A stretch of 64,000 nt of DNA from Megachile rotundata (taxonomy: Eukaryota; Arthropoda; Insecta; Hymenoptera; Megachilidae), in the NCBI RefSeq assembly GCF_050947335.1, contig NW_027473315.1, positions 4,154,001-4,218,000 of the forward strand, read 5' to 3'. Below, piece by piece: positions 42,201 to 56,646 of this stretch. Positions within the stretch are counted from its first letter, which is position 1; each line of letters opens with the position of its first letter. The notes under the pieces are model-generated. The model saw nothing but the letters and a program-made list of their open reading frames with translations. It ran no database searches and was not told where the DNA came from. Position numbers and translations under genes: made by a program.

Positions 42201-45200
42201 TATGATTGTGATTGTATGATTGTGATGTATGATTGTAATTGTATGATTATGATTCTATGATTGTGATTGTATGATTGAGATTGTATGATTGTGATTGTAT
42301 GCTTGCGATTGTATGATTGTGATTGTATGATATTGATTGTATGATTGTGATTGTATGATTGTGATTGTATGATTATGATTGTATGATTGTGATTGTATGA
42401 TTGTGATTGTATGATTGTGATTGTATGATTGTGATTGTATGATTGTGATAGTATGATTGTGATTGTATGATTGTGATTGTATGACTGTGATTGTATGATT
42501 GTGATTGTATGATTGTGATTGTATGATTGTGATTGTATGATTGTGAAAGTATGATTGTGATGGTATGATTGTGATTGTATGATTGTGATTGTATGGTTGT
42601 GATTGTATGAGTGTGATTGTCTGATTGTGGTTGTGCGATTGTGATTGTGCGATTGTGATTGTACGATTGTTATTGAATGATTGTGATTGTATGATTCTGA
42701 TTGTATGATTGTGATTGCATGATTGTGATTGTATGATTGTGATTGTATGATTGTGATTGTATGATTGTGATTGTATGATTGTGATTGTATAATTGTGATT
42801 GTCTGATTGTGGTTGTGCGATTGTGATTGTACGATTGTGATTGTACGATTGTGATAGTATGATTGTGATTGTATGATTGTGATTGTATGATTGTGATTGT
42901 ATGATTGTGATTGTATGATTGTGATTGTATGATTGTGATTGTATGATTGTGATTGTATGAGTGTGATTGTCTGATTGTGGTTGTGCGATTGTGATTGTAC
43001 GATTGTGAATGTACGATTGTGATTGTATGATTGTGATTGTATGAATATGATTGTATGATTGTGATTGCATGATTGTGATTGTATGATTGTGATTGTATGG
43101 TTGAGATTGTATGATTGTGATTGTATGCTTGCCTTTGTATGATTGTGATTGTATGATTGTGATTGTATGATTGTGATTGTATGATTGTGATTGTATGATT
43201 GTGATTGTATGATTGTGATTGTATGATTGTGATTGTATGATTGTGATAGTATGATTGTGATTGTATGATTGTGATTGTATGACTGTGATTGTATGATTGT
43301 GATTGTATGATTGTGATTGTATGATTGTGAAAGTATGATTGTGATGGTATGATTGTGATTGTATGATTGTGATTGTATGATTGTGATTGTATGAGTGTGA
43401 TTGTCTGATTGTGGTTGTGCGATTGTGATTGTACGATTGTGATTGTACGATTGTTATTGAATGATTGTGATTGTATGATTCTGATTGTATGATTGTGATT
43501 GCATGATTGTGATTGTATGATTGTGATTGCATGATTTTGAATGTATGATTGTTATTGAATGATTGTGATTGTATGATTCTGATTGTATGATTGTGATTGC
43601 ATGATTGTGATTGTATGATTGTGATTGTATGATTGTGATGTATGATTGTAATTGTATGATTATGATTGTATGATTGTGATTGTATGATTGTGATTGTATG
43701 ATTGCGATTGTATGATTGTGATTGTATGATTGTGATGTATGATTGTAATTGTATGATTATGATTCTATGATTGTGATTGTATGATTGAGATTGTATGATT
43801 GTGATTGTATGATTGCGATTGTATGATTGTGATTGTATGATTGTGATTGTATGATTGTGATTGTATGAGTGTGATTGTATGATTGTGATTGTATGATTGT
43901 GATTGTATGATTGTGAAAGTATGATTGTGATTGTATGATTGCGATTGTATGATTGTGATTGTATGATTGTGATGTATGATTCTATTTGTATGATTATGAT
44001 TGTATGATTGTGATTGTATGGTTGTGATTGTATGAGTGTGATTGTCTGATTGTGGATGTGCGATTGTGATTGTGCGATTGTGATTGTACGATTGTTATTG
44101 AATGATTGTGATTGTATGATTCTGATTGTATGATTGTGATTGCGTGATTGTGATTGTATGATTGTGATTGCATGATTTTGAATGTATGATTGTGATTGTA
44201 TGATTGTGATTGTATGATTGTGATTGTATGATTGTGATTGTATGATTGTGATTGTATGATTGTGATTGTATGATTGTGATTGTATGATTGTGATTGTATG
44301 ATTGTGATAGTATGATTGTGATTGTATGATTGTGATTGTATGATTGTGATTGTATGATTGTGATTGTATGATTGTGATTGTATGATTGTGATTGTATGAT
44401 TGTATTTGGGAGATTGTATTTGGGAGATTGTAATTGTATGATTGCGATTGTATGATTGTGATTGTATGATTGCGATTGTATGATTGTGATTGTATGATTG
44501 TGATGTATGATTGTAATTGTATGATTATGATTGTATGATTGTGATTGTTTGATTTTGATTGTATGATTGTATTTGGGAGATTGTATTTGGGAGATTGTAA
44601 TTGTATGATTGCGATTGTATGATTGTGATTGTATGACTGCGATTGTATGATTGTGATTGTATGATTGTGATGTATGATTGTAATTGTATGATTATGATTG
44701 TATGATTGTGATTGTATGATTGAGATTGTATGATTGTGATTGCATGCTTGCGATTGTATGATTGTGATTGTATGATTGTGATTCTTTGATTGTGATTCTT
44801 TGATTGTGATTGTATGATTGTGATTGTATGATTGTGATTGTATGATTGTGATGTATGATTGTAATTGTATGATTATGATTGTATGATTGTGATTGTATGA
44901 TTATGATTGTATGATCGTGATTGTATGATTGCGATTGTATGATTGTGATTGTATGATTATGATTGTATTTTTGTGATTGCATGATTGTGATTGTACGATT
45001 GTGATTGTATGATTGTGATTGTATGATTGTGATTGTATGATTGTGATTGTATGATTGTGATTGTCTGATTGTGGTTGTGCGATTGTGATTGTACGATTGT
45101 GATTGTACGATTGTGATTGTATGATTGTGATTGCATGATTGTGATTGTATGATTGTGATTGCATGATTTTGAATGTATGATTGTGATTGTATGATTGTGA

Positions 45201-45950
45201 TAGTATGATTGTGATTGTATGATTGTGATTGCATGATTGTGATTGTATGATTGTGATTGCATGATTTTGAATGTATGATTGTGATTGTATGATTGTGATA
45301 GTATGATTGTGATTGTATGATTGTGATTGTATGGTTGTGATTGTATGAGTGTGATTGTCTGATTGTGGTTGTGCGATTGTGATTGTGCGATTGTGATTGT
45401 ACGATTGTTATTGAATGATTGTGATTGTATGATTCTGATTGTATGATTGTGATTGCATGATTGTGATTGTATGATTGTGATTGCATGATTTTGAATGTAT
45501 GATTGTGCTTGTATTATTGTGATTGTATGATTGTGATTGTATGATTGTGATTGTATGATTGTGATTGTATGATTGTGATTGTATGATTGTGATTGTATGA
45601 TTGTGATTGTATGATTGTGATAGTATGATTGTGATTGTATGATTGTGATTGTATGATTGTGATTGTATGATTGTGATTGTATGATTGTGATTGTATGATT
45701 GTGATTGTATGATTGTGATTGTATGATTGTGATTGTATGATTGTGATTGTATGATTGTATTTGGGAGATTGTATTTGGGAGATTGTATTTGGGAGATTGT
45801 ATTTGGGAGATTGTAATTGTATGATTGCGATTGTATGATTGTGATTGTATGATTGCGATTGTATGATTGTGATTGTATGATTGTGATGTATGAATGTAAT
45901 TGTATGATTATGATTTTATGATTGTGATTGTATGATTGTGATTGTATGAT
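39219..45950 (+). repeat. Q segment, copy 2 (about 6.7 kb)
   Basis: Repeats 32415-38880, including the rare TATCATCGTG unit (about 39823, exactly 6818 bp from 33005) and GCTTGCCTTT at 40861, 41645 and 43127. The middle one belongs to the 252-bp stretch missing from copy 1. Its right 1.5 kb is also the first part of the 3046-bp R repeat. Confidence 0.86.
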
Positions 45951-47448
45951 TGTATTTGGGAGATTGTATTTGGGAGATTGTATTTGGGAGATTGCAATTG
46001 TATGATTGCGATTGTATGATTGTGATTGTATGATTGCGATTGTATGATTGTGATTGCATGATTGTGATGTATGATTGTAATTGTATGATTATGATTGTAT
46101 GATTGTGATTGTATGATTGAGATTGTATGATTGAGATTGTATGATTGTGATTGTATGAGTGTGATTGTATGATTGTGATTGTATGATTGTGATTGTATGA
46201 TTGTGATAGTATGATTGTGATTGTATGATTGTGATTGTATGACTGTGATTGTATGATTGTGATTGTATGATTGTGATAGTATGATTGTGAAAGTATGATT
46301 GTGATTGTATGATTGTGATTGTATGATTGTGATTGTATGATTGTGATTGTATGATTGTGATTGTATAATTGTGATTGTCTGATTGTGGTTGTGCGATTGT
46401 GATTGTACGATTGTGATTGTACGATTGTGATAGTATGATTGTGATTGTATGATTGTGATTGTATGATTGCGATTGTATGATTGTGATTGTATGATTGTGA
46501 TTGTATGATTGTGATTGTATGATTGTGATTGTATGAGTGTGATTGTCTGATTGTGGTTGTGCGATTGTGATTGTACGATTGTGAATGTACGATTGTGATT
46601 GTATGATTGTGATTGTATGAATATGATTGTATGATTGTGATTGCATGATTGTGATTGTATGATTGTGATTGTATGGTTGAGATTGTATGATTGTGATTGT
46701 ATGCTTGCCTTTGTATGATTGTGATTGTATGATTGTGATTGTATGATTGTGATTGTATGATTGTGATTGTATGATTGTGATTGTATGATTGAGATTGTAT
46801 GATTGTGATTGTATGATTGCGATTGTATGATTGTGATTGTATGATTGTGATTGTATGATTGTGATTGTATGAGTGTGATTGTATGATTGTGATTGTATGA
46901 TTGTGATTGTATGATTGTGAAAGTATGATTGTGATTGTATGATTGCGATTGTATGATTGTGATTGTATGATTGTGATGTATGATTCTATTTGTATGATTA
47001 TGATTGTATGATTGTGATTGTATGGTTGTGATTGTATGAGTGTGATTGTCTGATTGTGGTTGTGCGATTGTGATTGTGCGATTGTGATTGTACGATTGTT
47101 ATTGAATGATTGTGATTGTATGATTCTGATTGTATGATTGTGATTGCGTGATTGCGATTGTATGATTGTGATTGCATGATTTTGAATGTATGATTGTGAT
47201 TGTATGATTGTGATTGTATGATTGTGATAGTATGATTGTGATTGTATGATTGTGATTGTATGATTGTGATTGTATGATTGTGATTGTATGATTGTGATTG
47301 TATGATTGTGATTGTATGATTGTGATTGTATGATTGTGATTGTATGATTGTGATAGTATGATTGTGATTGTATGATTGTGATTGTATGATTGTGATTGTA
47401 TGATTGTGATTGTATGATTGTGATTGTATGATTGTGATTGTATGATTG
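44403..47448 (+). repeat. R repeat, copy 1 (3046 bp)
   Basis: From two GGG units at 44403 through TTTGATTTTGATTG, TTTGATTGTGATTC pairs, GCATG-rich units, four GGG units (45758), a second three-unit GGG group (about 45952), two GAGATTG units, and GCTTGCCTTT at 46703. Corresponding markers recur 3046 bp later without drift. 3046 equals 218 monomers minus 6, and six 13-bp units lie between 46703 and 49749. Confidence 0.9.
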
Positions 47449-50370
47449 TATTTGGGAGATTGTATTTGGGAGATTGTAATTGTATGATTGCGATTGTATG
47501 ATTGTGATTGTATGATTGCGATTGTATGATTGTGATTGTATGATTGTGATGTATGATTGTAATTGTATGATTATGATTGTATGATTGTGATTGTTTGATT
47601 TTGATTGTATGATTGTATTTGGGAGATTGTATTTGGGAGATTGTAATTGTATGATTGCGATTGTATGATTGTGATTGTATGACTGCGATTGTATGATTGT
47701 GATTGTATGATTGTGATGTATGATTGTAATTGTATGATTATGATTGTATGATTGTGATTGTATGATTGAGATTGTATGATTGTGATTGCATGCTTGCGAT
47801 TGTATGATTGTGATTGTATGATTGTGATTCTTTGATTGTGATTCTTTGATTGTGATTGTATGATTGTGATTGTATGATTGTGATTGTATGATTGTGATGT
47901 ATGATTGTAATTGTATGATTATGATTGTATGATTGTGATTGTATGATTATGATTGTATGATCGTGATTGTATGATTGCGATTGTATGATTGTGATTGTAT
48001 GATTATGATTGTATTTTTGTGATTGCATGATTGTGATTGTACGATTGTGATTGTATGATTGTGATTGTATGATTGTGATTGTATGATTGTGATTGTATGA
48101 TTGTGATTGTCTGATTGTGGTTCTGCGATTGTGATTGTACGATTGTGATTGTACGATTGTGATTGTATGATTGTGATTGCATGATTGTGATTGTATGATT
48201 GTGATTGCATGATTTTGAATGTATGATTGTGATTGTATGATTGTGATAGTATGATTGTGATTGTATGATTGTGATTGCATGATTGTGATTGTATGATTGT
48301 GATTGCATGATTTTGAATGTATGATTGTGATTGTATGATTGTGATAGTATGATTGTGATTGTATGATTGTGATTGTATGGTTGTGATTGTATGAGTGTGA
48401 TTGTCTGATTGTGGTTGTGCGATTGTGATTGTGCGATTGTGATTGTACGATTGTTATTGAATGATTGTGATTGTATGATTCTGATTGTATGATTGTGATT
48501 GCATGATTGTGATTGTATGATTGTGATTGCATGATTTTGAATGTATGATTGTGCTTGTATTATTGTGATTGTATGATTGTGATTGTATGATTGTGATTGT
48601 ATGATTGTGATTGTATGATTGTGATTGTATGATTGTGATTGTATGATTGTGATTGTATGATTGTGATAGTATGATTGTGATTGTATGATTGTGATTGTAT
48701 GATTGTGATTGTATGATTGTGATTGTATGATTGTGATTGTATGATTGTGATTGTATGATTGTGATTGTATGATTGTGATTGTATGATTGTGATTGTATGA
48801 TTGTATTTGGGAGATTGTATTTGGGAGATTGTATTTGGGAGATTGTATTTGGGAGATTGTAATTGTATGATTGCGATTGTATGATTGTGATTGTATGATT
48901 GCGATTGTATGATTGTGATTGTATGATTGTGATGTATGAATGTAATTGTATGATTATGATTTTATGATTGTGATTGTATGATTGTGATTGTATGATTGTA
49001 TTTGGGAGATTGTATTTGGGAGATTGTATTTGGGAGATTGCAATTGTATGATTGCGATTGTATGATTGTGATTGTATGATTGCGATTGTATGATTGTGAT
49101 TGCATGATTGTGATGTATGATTGTAATTGTATGATTATGATTGTATGATTGTGATTGTATGATTGAGATTGTATGATTGAGATTGTATGATTGTGATTGT
49201 ATGAGTGTGATTGTATGATTGTGATTGTATGATTGTGATTGTATGATTGTGATAGTATGATTGTGATTGTATGATTGTGATTGTATGACTGTGATTGTAT
49301 GATTGTGATTGTATGATTGTGATAGTATGATTGTGAAAGTATGATTGTGATTGTATGATTGTGATTGTATGATTGTGATTGTATGATTGTGATTGTATGA
49401 TTGTGATTGTATAATTGTGATTGTCTGATTGTGGTTGTGCGATTGTGATTGTACGATTGTGATTGTACGATTGTGATAGTATGATTGTGATTGTATGATT
49501 GTGATTGTATGATTGCGATTGTATGATTGTGATTGTATGATTGTGATTGTATGATTGTGATTGTATGATTGTGATTGTATGAGTGTGATTGTCTGATTGT
49601 GGTTGTGCGATTGTGATTGTACGATTGTGAATGTACGATTGTGATTGTATGATTGTGATTGTATGAATATGATTGTATGATTGTGATTGCATGATTGTGA
49701 TTGTATGATTGTGATTGTATGGTTGAGATTGTATGATTGTGATTGTATGCTTGCCTTTGTATGATTGTGATTGTATGATTGTGATTGTATGATTGTGATT
49801 GTATGATTGTGATTGTATGATTGTGATTGTATGATTGAGATTGTATGATTGTGATTGTATGATTGCGATTGTATGATTGTGATTGTATGATTGTGATTGT
49901 ATGATTGTGATTGTATGAGTGTGATTGTATGATTGTGATTGTATGATTGTGATTGTATGATTGTGAAAGTATGATTGTGATTGTATGATTGCGATTGTAT
50001 GATTGTGATTGTATGATTGTGATGTATGATTCTATTTGTATGATTATGATTGTATGATTGTGATTGTATGGTTGTGATTGTATGAGTGTGATTGTCTGAT
50101 TGTGGTTGTGCGATTGTGATTGTGCGATTGTGATTGTACGATTGTTATTGAATGATTGTGATTGTATGATTCTGATTGTATGATTGTGATTGCGTGATTG
50201 CGATTGTATGATTGTGATTGCATGATTTTGAATGTATGATTGTGATTGTATGATTGTGATTGTATGATTGTGATAGTATGATTGTGATTGTATGATTGTG
50301 ATTGTATGATTGTGATTGTATGATTGTGATTGTATGATTGTGATTGTATGATTGTGATTGTATGATTGTG
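47449..50370 (+). repeat. R repeat, copy 2
   Basis: Matches copy 1 at 3046 bp from 47449 to about 50370, including GCTTGCCTTT at 49749 and four GGG units at 48804-48859. A private GGTTCTGCG unit lies near 48119. The homology stops inside a consensus run near 50285-50380, where an E-type island begins, so the breakpoint cannot be fixed to the base. Confidence 0.9.
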
Positions 50371-51310
50371 ATTGTATGATTGCGATTGTATGATTGTGAT
50401 TGCATGATTGTGATTGTATGATTGTGATTGTATGATTGTGATTGTATGATTGTGATTGTATGATTGTGATTGTATGATCGTGATTGTATGATTGTGATTG
50501 TATGATTGTGATTGTATGATTGTGATTGCATGGTTGTGATTGTATGATTGTGATTGCATAATTTTGAATGTATGATTGTGATTGTATGATTGTGATTGCA
50601 TGATTGTGATTGTATGATTGTGATTGCATGATTTTGAATGTATGATTGTGATTGTATGATTGTGATTGTATGATTGTGATTGTATGATTATGATTGTATG
50701 ATTGTGATTGCATGATTGTGATTGTATGATTGTGATTGCATGATGTTGAATGTATGATTGTGATTGTATGATTGTGATTGTATGATTATGATTGTATGAT
50801 TGTGATTGTATGATTGTATTTGGGAGATTGTATTTGGGAGATTGTATTTGGGAGATTGTAATTGTATGATTGCGATTGTATGATTGTGATTGTATGATTG
50901 CGATTGTATGAATTCGATTGAATGATTGTGATTATATGATTGTGATTGTATGATTCTGATTGTATGATTGTGATTGCATGATTGTGATTGTATGATTGTG
51001 ATTGTATGATTGTGATTGTATGATTGTGATTGTATGAGTGTGATTGCATGATTGTGATTGTATGATTCTGATTGTATGATTGTGATAGTATGATTGTGAT
51101 TGTATGATTGTGATTGGATGACTGTGATTGTATGATTGTGATTGTATGATTGTGATAGTATGATTGTGAAAGTATGATTGCGATTGTATGATTGTGATTG
51201 TATGATTGCGATTGTATGATTGTGATTGTATGATTATGATTGTATTTTTGTGATTGAATGATTGTGATTGTATGATTCTGATTGTATGATTGTGATTGTA
51301 TGATTGTGAT
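50371..51310 (+). repeat. E-type island 1 (partial E block)
   Basis: The right-hand part of an E block: GCATG units, TATGATCGTG, TGATGTTGAATG (about 50742), three GGG units, and one EcoRI unit (GAATTC at 50910) followed by GATTGAATG and GATTATATG. It continues into GAGTGTGATTGCATG and GATTGGATGACTG, a series otherwise seen near 30660-30760 and 54600-54690. It matches 53940-54770 at an offset of 3563 bp. No 22-bp deletion. Confidence 0.82.
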
Positions 51311-53150
51311 GTATGATTGTAATTGTGTGATTATGATTGTATGATTGTGATTGTATGATTGTGATTGTATGATTGTGATTGTATGATTGTGATTGTATGA
51401 TTGTGATTGTATGATTGTGATTGTATGATTGTGATTGTATGATTGTGATTGTATGATTGTGATAGTATGATTGTGATTGTATGATTGTGATTGTATGATT
51501 GTGATTGTATGATTGTGATTGTATGATTGTGATTGTATGATTGTGATTGTATGATTGTGATTGTATGATTGTGATTGTATGATTGTGATTGTATGATTGT
51601 ATTTGGGAGATTGTATTTGGGAGATTGTATTTGGGAGATTGTATTTGGGAGATTGTAATTGTATGATTGCGATTGTATGATTGTGATTGTATGATTGCGA
51701 TTGTATGATTGTGATTGTATGATTGTGATGTATGAATGTAATTGTATGATTATGATTTTATGATTGTGATTGTATGATTGTGATTGTATGATTGTATTTG
51801 GGAGATTGTATTTGGGAGATTGTATTTGGGAGATTGCAATTGTATGATTGCGATTGTATGATTGTGATTGTATGATTGCGATTGTATGATTGTGATTGCA
51901 TGATTGTGATGTATGATTGTAATTGTATGATTATGATTGTATGATTGTGATTGTATGATTGAGATTGTATGATTGAGATTGTATGATTGTGATTGTATGA
52001 GTGTGATTGTATGATTGTGATTGTATGATTGTGATTGTATGATTGTGATAGTATGATTGTGATTGTATGATTGTGATTGTATGACTGTGATTGTATGATT
52101 GTGATTGTATGATTGTGATAGTATGATTGTGAAAGTATGATTGTGATTGTATGATTGTGATTGTATGATTGTGATTGTATGATTGTGATTGTATGATTGT
52201 GATTGTATAATTGTGATTGTCTGATTGTGGTTGTGCGATTGTGATTGTACGATTGTGATTGTACGATTGTGATAGTATGATTGTGATTGTATGATTGTGA
52301 TTGTATGATTGCGATTGTATGATTGTGATTGTATGATTGTGATTGTATGATTGTGATTGTATGATTGTGATTGTATGAGTGTGATTGTCTGATTGTGGTT
52401 GTGCGATTGTGATTGTACGATTGTGAATGTACGATTGTGATTGTATGATTGTGATTGTATGAATATGATTGTATGATTGTGATTGCATGATTGTGATTGT
52501 ATGATTGTGATTGTATGGTTGAGATTGTATGATTGTGATTGTATGCTTGCCTTTGTATGATTGTGATTGTATGATTGTGATTGTATGATTGTGATTGTAT
52601 GATTGTGATTGTATGATTGTGATTGTATGATTGAGATTGTATGATTGTGATTGTATGATTGCGATTGTATGATTGTGATTGTATGATTGTGATTGTATGA
52701 TTGTGATTGTATGAGTGTGATTGTATGATTGTGATTGTATGATTGTGATTGTATGATTGTGAAAGTATGATTGTGATTGTATGATTGCGATTGTATGATT
52801 GTGATTGTATGATTGTGATGTATGATTCTATTTGTATGATTATGATTGTATGATTGTGATTGTATGGTTGTGATTGTATGAGTGTGATTGTCTGATTGTG
52901 GTTGTGCGATTGTGATTGTGCGATTGTGATTGTACGATTGTTATTGAATGATTGTGATTGTATGATTCTGATTGTATGATTGTGATTGCGTGATTGCGAT
53001 TGTATGATTGTGATTGCATGATTTTGAATGTATGATTGTGATTGTATGATTGTGATTGTATGATTGTGATAGTATGATTGTGATTGTATGATTGTGATTG
53101 TATGATTGTGATTGTATGATTGTGATTGTATGATTGTGATTGTATGATTG
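51311..53150 (+). repeat. R repeat, copy 3 (2796-bp offset)
   Basis: Begins in a consensus run and matches R copy 2 at an offset of 2796 bp from about 51360 to 53100: GATAG 48665 to 51461, four GGG units 48804 to 51600, GCTTGCCTTT 49749 to 52545. The shorter spacing reflects replacement of the left part of the R unit by E-type island 1. Confidence 0.87.
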
Positions 53151-54780
53151 TATTTGGGAGATTGTATTTGGGAGATTGTAATTGTATGATTGCGATTGTA
53201 TGATTGTGATTGTATGATTGCGATTGTATGATTGTGATTGTATGATTGTGATGTATGATTGTAATTGTATGATTATGATTGTATGATTGTGATTGTTTGA
53301 TTTTGATTGTATGATTGTATTTGGGAGATTGTAATTGTATGATTGCGATTGTATGATTGTGATTGTATGATTGCGATTGTATGATTGTGATTGTATGATT
53401 GTGATGTATGATTGTAATTGTATGATTATGATTGTATGATTGTGATTGTATGATTGAGATTGTATGATTGTGATTGCATGCTTGCGATTGTATGATTGTG
53501 ATTGTATGATTGTGATTCTTTGATTGTGATTCTTTGATTGTGATTGTATGATTGTGATTGTATGATTGTGATTGAATGATTGTGATGTATGATTGTAATT
53601 GTATGATTATGATTGTATGATTGTGATTGTATGATTATGATTGTATGATCGTGATTGTATGATTGCGATTGTATGATTGTGATTGTATGATTATGATTGT
53701 ATTTTTGTGATTGCATGATTGTGATTGTATGATTGTGATTGTATGATTGTGATTGTATGATTGCGATTGTATGAATTCGATTGTATGATTGTGATTATAT
53801 GATTGTGATTGTATGATTGTGATTGTATGATTGTGATTGTATGATTGTGATTGTATGATTGTATTTGGGAGATTGTATTTGGGAGATTGTAATTGTATGA
53901 TTGCGATTGTATGATTGTGATTGTATGCTTGCGATTGTATGATTGCGATTGTATGATTGTGATTGCATGATTGTGATTGTATGATTGTGATTGTATGATT
54001 GTGATTGTATGATTGTGATTGTATGATTGTGATTGTATGATCGTGATTGTATGATTGTGATTGTATGATTGTGATTGTATGATTGTGATTGCATGGTTGT
54101 GATTGTATGATTGTGATTGCATAATTTTGAATGTATGATTGTGATTGTATGATTGTGATTGCATGATTGTGATTGTATGATTGTGATTGCATGATTTTGA
54201 ATGTATGATTGTGATTGTATGATTGTGATTGTATGATTGTGATTGTATGATTATGATTGTATGATTGTGATTGCATGATTGTGATTGTATGATTGTGATT
54301 GCATGATGTTGAATGTATGATTGTGATTGTATGATTGTGATTGTATGATTATGATTGTATGATTGTGATTGTATGATTGTATTTGGGAGATTGTATTTGG
54401 GAGATTGTATTTGGGAGATTGTAATTGTATGATTGCGATTGTATGATTGTGATTGTATGATTGCGATTGTATGAATTCGATTGAATGATTGTGATTATAT
54501 GATTGTGATTGTATGATTCTGATTGTATGATTGTGATTGCATGGTTGTGATTGTATGATTGTGATTGTATGATTGTGATTGTATGATTGTGATTGTATGA
54601 GTGTGATTGCATGATTGTGATTGTATGATTCTGATTGTATGATTGTGATAGTATGATTGTGATTGTATGATTGTGATTGGATGACTGTGATTGTATGATT
54701 GTGATTGTATGATTGTGATAGTATGATTGTGAAAGTATGATTGCGATTGTATGATTGTGATTGTATGATTGCGATTGTAT
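53151..54780 (+). repeat. GGG cassette plus E-type island 2
   Basis: Two GGG units, TTTGATTTTGATTG, then a cassette with only one GGG unit (about 53318), GCTTGCG, and a TTTGATTGTGATTC pair. From about 53640 an E block follows with EcoRI units at 53773 and 54473. The spacing is 700 bp rather than 784, six monomers shorter. It carries TATGATTGCG after the GGG pair, like E3 and E6. It ends in the GATTGGATGACTG series (about 54677). Confidence 0.82.
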
Positions 54781-56646
54781 GATTGTGATTGTATGATTGT
54801 GATGTATGATTGTAATTGTGTGATTATGATTGTATGATTGTGATTGTATGATTGTGATTGTATGATTGCGATTGTATGATTGTGATTGTATGATTGTGAT
54901 GTATGATTGTAATTGTATGATTATGATTGTATGATTGTGATTGTATGATTGAGATTGTATGATAGTGATTGTATGATAGCGATTGTATGATTGTGATTGT
55001 ATGATTGTGATTGTATGATTGTGATTGTATGAGTGTGATTGTATGATTGTGATTGTATGATTGTGATTGTATGATTGTGAAAGTATGATTGTGATTGTAT
55101 GATTGCGATTGTATGATTGTGATTGTATGATTGTGATGTATGATTCTATTTGTATGATTATGATTGTATGATTGTGATTGTATGATTGAGATTGTATGAT
55201 TGTGATTGTATGCTTGCGATTGTATGATTGTGATTGTATGATATTGATTGTATGATTGTGATTGTATGATTGTGATTGTATGATTATGATTGTATGATTG
55301 CGATTGTATGATTGTGATTCTATGATTGTGATGTATGATTCTATTTGTATGATTATGATTGTATGATTGTGATTGTATGATTGCGATTGTATGATTGTGA
55401 TTGTATGATTGTGATGTATGATTGTAATTGTATGATTATGATTGTATGATTGTGATTGTATGATTGTGATTGTATGATTGCGATTGTATGATTGTGATTG
55501 TATGATTGTGATGTATGATTGTAATTGTATGATTATGATTCTATGATTGTGATTGTATGATTGAGATTGTATGATTGTGATTGTATGATTGCGATTGTAT
55601 GATTGTGATTGTATGATTGTGATTGTATGATTGTGATTGTATGATTGTGATTGTATGATTGTGAAAGTATGATTGTGATTGTATGATTGCGATTGTATGA
55701 TTGTGATTGTATGATTGTGATGTATGATTCTATTTGTATGATTATGATTGTATGATTGTGATTGTATGGTTGTGATTGTATGAGTGTGATTGTCTGATTG
55801 TGGATGTGCGATTGTGATTGTGCGATTGTGATTGTACGATTGTTATTGAATGATTGTGATTGTATGATTCTGATTGTATGATTGTGATTGCGTGATTGTG
55901 ATTGTATGATTGTGATTGCATGATTTTGAATGTATAATTGTGATTGTCTGATTGTGGTTGTGCGATTGTGATTGTACGATTGTGATTGTACGATTGTGAT
56001 AGTATGATTGTGATTGTATGATTGTGATTGTATGATTGTGATTGTATGATTGTGATTGTATGATTGTGATTGTATGATTGTGATTTTATGATTGTGATTG
56101 TATGAGTGTGATTGTCTGATTGTGGTTGTGCGATTGTGATTGTACGATTGTGAATGTACGATTGTGATTGTATGATTGTGATTGTATGAATATGATTGTA
56201 TGATTGTGATTGCATGATTGTGATTGTATGATTGTGATTGTATGGTTGAGATTGTATGATTGTGATTGTATGCTTGCCTTTGTATGATTGTGATTGTATG
56301 ATTGTGATTGTATGATTGTGATTGTATGATTGTGATTGTATGATTGTGATAGTATGATTGTGATTGTATGATTGTGATTGTATGACTGTGATTGTATGAT
56401 TGTGATTGTATGATTGTGATTGTATGATTGTGAAAGTATGATTGTGATGGTATGATTGTGATTGTATGATTGTGATTGTATGATTGTGATTGTATGAGTG
56501 TGATTGTCTGATTGTGGTTGTGCGATTGTGATTGTACGATTGTGATTGTACGATTGTTATTGAATGATTGTGATTGTATGATTCTGATTGTATGATTGTG
56601 ATTGCATGATTGTGATTGTATGATTGTGATTGCATGATTTTGAATG
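54781..56646 (+). repeat. Mixed U/P region leading to the S repeats
   Basis: 54781-55300 is a U-like block with GATAGTG and a private GATAGCG (about 54974), GAAAG, TCTATTTG, GCTTGCG and TATGATATTG. 55300-55740 contains a unique GATTCTATGATTGTGATG join and two further 13-bp cassettes. From about 55740 the order is that of Q and S: GGATGTGCG (55801), GATTGCGTG, TATAATTG, and GCTTGCCTTT at 56272, ending in GATTTTGAATG. Confidence 0.75.
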
